DNA from: Prevotella sp. P3-122
Lineage (GTDB): Bacteria > Bacteroidota > Bacteroidia > Bacteroidales > Bacteroidaceae
Assembly (NCBI RefSeq): GCF_002251365.1
Contig: NZ_NPJH01000053.1
Coordinates: forward strand, 1 to 64,000
Direction: 5' to 3'
DNA: 64,000 nucleotides
Shown here: positions 60,506 through 64,000 of the stretch, piece by piece
How positions within the stretch are numbered: the stretch's first letter is position 1
Layout: every line of letters begins with the position of its first letter
The notes under the pieces: model-generated
What the model saw: only the letters and a program-made list of their open reading frames with translations
The model's database searches: none
Told to the model about the DNA's origin: nothing
Made by a program: the position numbers and the translations under genes

Positions 60506-61240
60506 TTAACGGTTATTGTTTCTACGACGATTACCACGGTCACGACGGCCACCATTGTTGTTAGAACGGCCATTGTTCTGCTTCTCCTGGGTGAAGTTCA
60601 CTGTAACATCACGCTTGCCGTAAACCTCTCCACGGCAAATCCAAACCTTTATACCCAGAAGACCAACCTTTGTCAGAGCCTCAGCCTGGCAATAGTCGAT
60701 GTCTGCGCGGAAAGTATGCAGAGGAGTACGACCCTCCTTATACATTTCCTTACGTGCCATTTCAGCACCGTTGAGACGACCAGTAATTTGGACCTTGATG
60801 CCTTCAGCGCCGGCACGCATGGTATTCTGGATTGCCATCTTGATTGCACGGCGGTAGGCTATTTTGCCTTCAACCTGGCGAGCGATGTTATTGGCTACAA
60901 TATTAGCGTCCAATTCAGGTTTCTTTACCTCGAAGATGTTGATTTGGATTTCCTTGTCATAAAGTTTCCTCAACTCCTCCTTGAGTTTGTCAACATCCTG
61001 ACCACCTCTACCAATGACGATGCCCGGACGAGCAGTGCAAATAGTGATGGTAACCAGCTTCAATGTGCGTTCGATGACGATGCGTGAGACGCTAGCCTTA
61101 GCAAGACGCTCATTAAGATACTTGCGGATTTTCTGGTCCTCAACGAGGTTGTCTCCGAAGTTCTTGCCACCGAACCAATTTGAATCCCAACCGCGGATAA
61201 TGCCCAAACGGTTGCTTATAGGATTAACTTTCTGTCCCAT
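60506..61240 (-). CDS. rpsC: 30S ribosomal protein S3
   Basis: A 244-residue mRNA-entry protein: [22 protein letters not shown], the KH motif [16 protein letters not shown], and [27 protein letters not shown]. The C-terminal 25 residues are an Asn/Arg/Gly-rich tail, usual for the phylum. Confidence 0.97.
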   Translation of the reverse strand: MGQKVNPISNRLGIIRGWDSNWFGGKNFGDNLVEDQKIRKYLNERLAKASVSRIVIERTLKLVTITICTARPGIVIGRGGQDVDKLKEELRKLYDKEIQINIFEVKKPELDANIVANNIARQVEGKIAYRRAIKMAIQNTMRAGAEGIKVQITGRLNGAEMARKEMYKEGRTPLHTFRADIDYCQAEALTKVGLLGIKVWICRGEVYGKRDVTVNFTQEKQNNGRSNNNGGRRDRGNRRRNNNR

Positions 61241-61248
61241 TCTATTAA

Positions 61249-61653
61249 TTATTTTTCGTCGTTAGTTTTGGTATCTACAAAGAGGGTTACATGATTGCTG
61301 CGCTTGCGGATTCTGTAGCCACGTCCCTGTGGTGCAGGACGCATACGCTTCATTGTAACACCTTCATCAACGAATACTCTGCTTATATAGAGTTCGCCGT
61401 CTTCGGCCTTGCGGTCATTCTTCTGCTCCCAGTTAGCAATGGCTGAACGGAGAAGTTTCTCCACGTCTGCAGCAGCATGCTTTTTTGAGAATCTGAGTAC
61501 ACCAAGAGCGCGGTTCACCTCCATACCACGAATCATATCTACAACGTAGCGCATCTTACGTGGAGAGGAAGGAACGCCAACAAGCTTGGCAAAGTACAGG
61601 TTTTTGCGGGCTTCCTTAAGTTTTTCAGCCGCTATATGTTTTCTTGCTCCCAT
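61249..61653 (-). CDS. rplV: 50S ribosomal protein L22
   Basis: A 134-residue exit-tunnel protein: [43 protein letters not shown], and the tunnel loop [30 protein letters not shown]. Lies between rpsS and rpsC. Confidence 0.96.
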   Translation of the reverse strand: MGARKHIAAEKLKEARKNLYFAKLVGVPSSPRKMRYVVDMIRGMEVNRALGVLRFSKKHAAADVEKLLRSAIANWEQKNDRKAEDGELYISRVFVDEGVTMKRMRPAPQGRGYRIRKRSNHVTLFVDTKTNDEK

Positions 61654-61685
61654 TATTAATCGAATTGTTTAAATGGTTTGCCTGT

Positions 61686-61952
61686 TTACTTTCTGTTTCC
61701 AGAGTGTCCGCCGAACCTGCGTGTAGGAGAGAACTCTCCGAGCTTATGTCCAACCATGTTCTCTGTGATGTAAACAGGGATGAATTTATTTCCGTTATGA
61801 ACTGCAACAGTGTGTCCCACGAAATCGGGTGAGATCATTGATGCCCTGGCCCAAGTCTTGACAACAGTCTTCTTGCCACTCTCGTTCATTGCGAGAATCT
61901 TCTTTTCGAGTGACACGTTGATATATGGACCTTTTTTAAGTGAACGACTCAT
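61686..61952 (-). CDS. rpsS: 30S ribosomal protein S19
   Basis: An 88-residue protein: [71 protein letters not shown] core, ending GGHSGNRK. Between rplB and rplV. Confidence 0.97.
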   Translation of the reverse strand: MSRSLKKGPYINVSLEKKILAMNESGKKTVVKTWARASMISPDFVGHTVAVHNGNKFIPVYITENMVGHKLGEFSPTRRFGGHSGNRK

Positions 61953-61962
61953 AATTTATGCT

Positions 61963-62790
61963 TTATTTTTTGTTAGCTCTTTCAATAATAAACTTGTTAG
62001 AAAGCTTCTTTGGTGCACGTGTCTTGAGACCCTTTGCATACAGACCCTTACGTGAACGTGGGTGACCTCCAGACTGACGTCCTTCACCACCACCCATTGG
62101 GTGATCAACAGGGTTCATAACTACACCACGGTTGTGAGGACGACGTCCCAGCCAGCGTGAGCGTCCTGCCTTACCAGACTGCTCAAGTGCGTGGTCAGAG
62201 TTACCTACACTACCTACAGTAGCTCTACAAGCAGAGAGAATCTTACGAGTCTCTCCAGAAGGGAGCTTAATTACACAATAGCTGCCTTCGCGAGAAGTCA
62301 ACTGAGCAAAATTACCAGCCGAACGAACCAACAGGGCACCCTGACCTGGACGCAACTCAATGTTGTGAATTACAGTACCAACAGGAATGTTCTGTAGCGG
62401 AAGAGTGTTACCGATTTCCGGTGCTGCGTCAGCACCAGACATCAGAGTAGCACCTACCTGCAATCCGTTAGGAGCAATAATGTAACGTTTTTCACCATCA
62501 GCGTAGAAGAGAAGTGCAATGCGAGCAGAGCGGTTTGGATCATACTCGATTGTCTTTACTACAGCTGGAACACCATCTTTCTCTCGCTTGAAGTCTATCA
62601 GACGATACTTCCTCTTATGACCGCCGCCCATGTAGCGGACAGTCATTTTACCGGTGTTGTTTCGACCACCGGTTGAACGCTTACCGTAAACGAGAGACTT
62701 TTCTGGCACGGATGCAGTAATCTCCTCGAACGTGCCAATAACTTTGTGTCTTTGTCCCGGAGTAACGGGATTAAATTTGCGTACTGCCAT
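61963..62790 (-). CDS. rplB: 50S ribosomal protein L2
   Basis: A 275-residue core protein near the peptidyl transferase centre: [44 protein letters not shown], and the C-terminal [23 protein letters not shown], which carries the conserved histidine. It follows rplW by 5 bases. Confidence 0.97.
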   Translation of the reverse strand: MAVRKFNPVTPGQRHKVIGTFEEITASVPEKSLVYGKRSTGGRNNTGKMTVRYMGGGHKRKYRLIDFKREKDGVPAVVKTIEYDPNRSARIALLFYADGEKRYIIAPNGLQVGATLMSGADAAPEIGNTLPLQNIPVGTVIHNIELRPGQGALLVRSAGNFAQLTSREGSYCVIKLPSGETRKILSACRATVGSVGNSDHALEQSGKAGRSRWLGRRPHNRGVVMNPVDHPMGGGEGRQSGGHPRSRKGLYAKGLKTRAPKKLSNKFIIERANKK

Positions 62791-62795
62791 TTTAT

Positions 62796-63092
62796 TTATT
62801 CAATATTGCTATAAAAATCAATTGTTTCGCCCTCCTTAAGGGTTACGATTGCTTTCTTGAACGCGCTCTTTTGTCCCTTCACGAGACCTGCCTTTGTATA
62901 GCGTGCCATGCGCTTGCCAGCATAGAGCATAGTGTTCACATCCTCGACATTTACTTTATACAGACCCTCGACCTCTTCCTTAATTTGGAGCTTGTTAGCC
63001 TCAGGACTAACCAGGAAGCCATAACGGTTTGACTTCTTGTCGGTAATCTTGGTCATCTTCTCAGTGACCAGCGGTTTGATGATAAATCCCAT
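62796..63092 (-). CDS. rplW: 50S ribosomal protein L23
   Basis: A 98-residue protein at the exit-tunnel rim and a docking site for trigger factor: [39 protein letters not shown] core, then [21 protein letters not shown]. Follows rplD by 19 bases. Confidence 0.96.
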   Translation of the reverse strand: MGFIIKPLVTEKMTKITDKKSNRYGFLVSPEANKLQIKEEVEGLYKVNVEDVNTMLYAGKRMARYTKAGLVKGQKSAFKKAIVTLKEGETIDFYSNIE

Positions 63093-63111
63093 AAATCTAA
63101 TTCTCCTTTAA

Positions 63112-63741
63112 TTACTTATTTAAGATGTTGTCGATAGTCTTCAGAGAACTTTCAGCAATTACGAGTACTTCCGAGTTCAATATTTTGTACGTATTGATGT
63201 TGGCTGCACCCATTACCTGAGCCTCTTTCAAATTGCGAGCTGACAAATATACGTTTTTATCCTCAACTGGCAAAACAACGAGTGTCTTCTTACCCTCAAC
63301 TTTAAGATTTTTAGTAATATTTATAAAATCTTTTGTCTTTGGGGCATCCAAAGTAAAGTCTTCTACTACGATAATAGCATTCTCCTTAGCCATGTAAGAG
63401 AGGGCTGATTTACGAGCAAGAATATTTACTTTTTTGTTGAGTTTCTGTCTGTAGTCACGTGGTTTTGGACCAAATACACGTCCACCACCAACAAGTACAG
63501 GAGAATTGATATCACCGCGACGTGCTCCACCGCCACCCTTCTGGCGTCCGAGCTTGCGGGTAGAACCGCTTACCTCACTTCTCTCCTTAGACTTAGCTGT
63601 ACCCTGACGCTGGTTAGCGAGATACTGCTTAACGGCGAGATAGAGAACGTGTTCGTTAGGCTCTATGCCGAAGATTGCATCGTTAAGGGCAACCTTCCTT
63701 CCGGTCTCCTGACCGTTTATATTCAAAACACTAACTTCCAT
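63112..63741 (-). CDS. rplD: 50S ribosomal protein L4
   Basis: A 209-residue protein of the exit tunnel: [61 protein letters not shown] central loop and [15 protein letters not shown]. In E. coli L4 represses the S10 operon. Its start overlaps the rplC stop by one base. Confidence 0.97.
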   Translation of the reverse strand: MEVSVLNINGQETGRKVALNDAIFGIEPNEHVLYLAVKQYLANQRQGTAKSKERSEVSGSTRKLGRQKGGGGARRGDINSPVLVGGGRVFGPKPRDYRQKLNKKVNILARKSALSYMAKENAIIVVEDFTLDAPKTKDFINITKNLKVEGKKTLVVLPVEDKNVYLSARNLKEAQVMGAANINTYKILNSEVLVIAESSLKTIDNILNK

Positions 63742-64000
63742 TATTTCTCAATTAAAACAGTTGAACCTTTGCATCCAGCAACAGAGCCCTTGATGATAAG
63801 CAGGTTCTGCTCTGGAATAACCTTTAACACCTGGAGATTTTGTGTTGTCACACGGTCGCCACCCATCTGGCCACCCATGCGCATACCCTTGAAGACCTTT
63901 GCAGGGTAAGAACAAGCTCCGATAGATCCCGGCTTGCGGGCGCGGTCGTCCTGACCATGAGTGCTCTGACCAACACCACCGAATCCATGGCGTTTTACAA
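63741..64000 (-). CDS. rplC: 50S ribosomal protein L3 (partial, C-terminal 86 residues)
   Basis: The window ends inside this gene. The visible part reads [64 protein letters not shown] and ends GSTVLIEK. L3 is one of the first proteins in assembly. rpsJ is expected further upstream, outside the window. Confidence 0.96.
   Translation of the reverse strand, partial: VKRHGFGGVGQSTHGQDDRARKPGSIGACSYPAKVFKGMRMGGQMGGDRVTTQNLQVLKVIPEQNLLIIKGSVAGCKGSTVLIEK

Overview
The window comes from a Bacteroidales bacterium, most likely Prevotella or a close relative such as Segatella. Three things point there. Gene starts are repeatedly preceded by the Bacteroidota -7 promoter element TAnnTTTG, several times with TTTG 19-21 bases upstream, and Shine-Dalgarno sequences are scarce. 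The protein families are typical of the group: an exbB-exbD-exbD-tonB operon, a stand-alone AICAR formyltransferase, a DUF4831 protein, PorT, GH30/GH109 carbohydrate enzymes, a FucP-type sugar permease, and secreted proteins with C-terminal sorting domains. The ribosomal gene order is also the usual one. No tRNA, rRNA, CRISPR array or intact insertion sequence was found; the only mobile-element trace is the tail of an ISL3-type transposase at the left edge.

Layout. 1-13 kb: transposase tail, a three-gene unit (split 5'-nucleotidase plus a TrmH-type RNA methylase), a six-gene TonB energiser operon with a PstS-like lipoprotein and a TPR protein, then an aminotransferase, ribBA and an LptF/G permease. 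13.0-14.0 kb: a gene-free block with three different repeat families. 14-19.3 kb: ferredoxin, porT, rplS, metY, a 63-residue helix-turn-helix-like gene, an AICAR formyltransferase and a small basic protein. 19.3-24.1 kb: a GH30 enzyme downstream of a large secreted metalloprotease-like protein. 24.3-28.8 kb: hpt, adk, obgE, pgeF and an M23 peptidase. 28.9-31.5 kb: nnrDE and DUF4831. 31.5-32 kb: a second repeat block. 32-37.9 kb: GH109-like oxidoreductase, class II aldolase, sugar permease and a second GH30. 38-44.4 kb: a REC-REC-PPDK_N fusion protein, gdhA, rlpA and a glycine-zipper lipoprotein. 44.4-49.6 kb: a third repeat array, a small double-glycine-like peptide encoded 16 bases behind a large secreted Ig-like protein, and a RecD-like helicase. 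49.8-64 kb: the S10-spc-alpha ribosomal cluster on the minus strand, from rplQ back to a partial rplC.

Much of the gene content is housekeeping (translation, secretion by SecY, purine salvage, riboflavin, NADPH-dependent ammonia assimilation, sulfhydrylation) interleaved with glycan-use functions. The most unusual material is non-coding: two dispersed arrays, 31 kb apart, each of three AAGGTTATTAACCTT-type palindromes at an exact 23-bp period; a 22-bp-period array of GCAAAGCTTTGC palindromes; and a 55-bp inverted repeat whose decayed copy lies near the 22-bp array. The small peptide gene at 44.8-45.0 kb is the best candidate for an undescribed protein-coding system.
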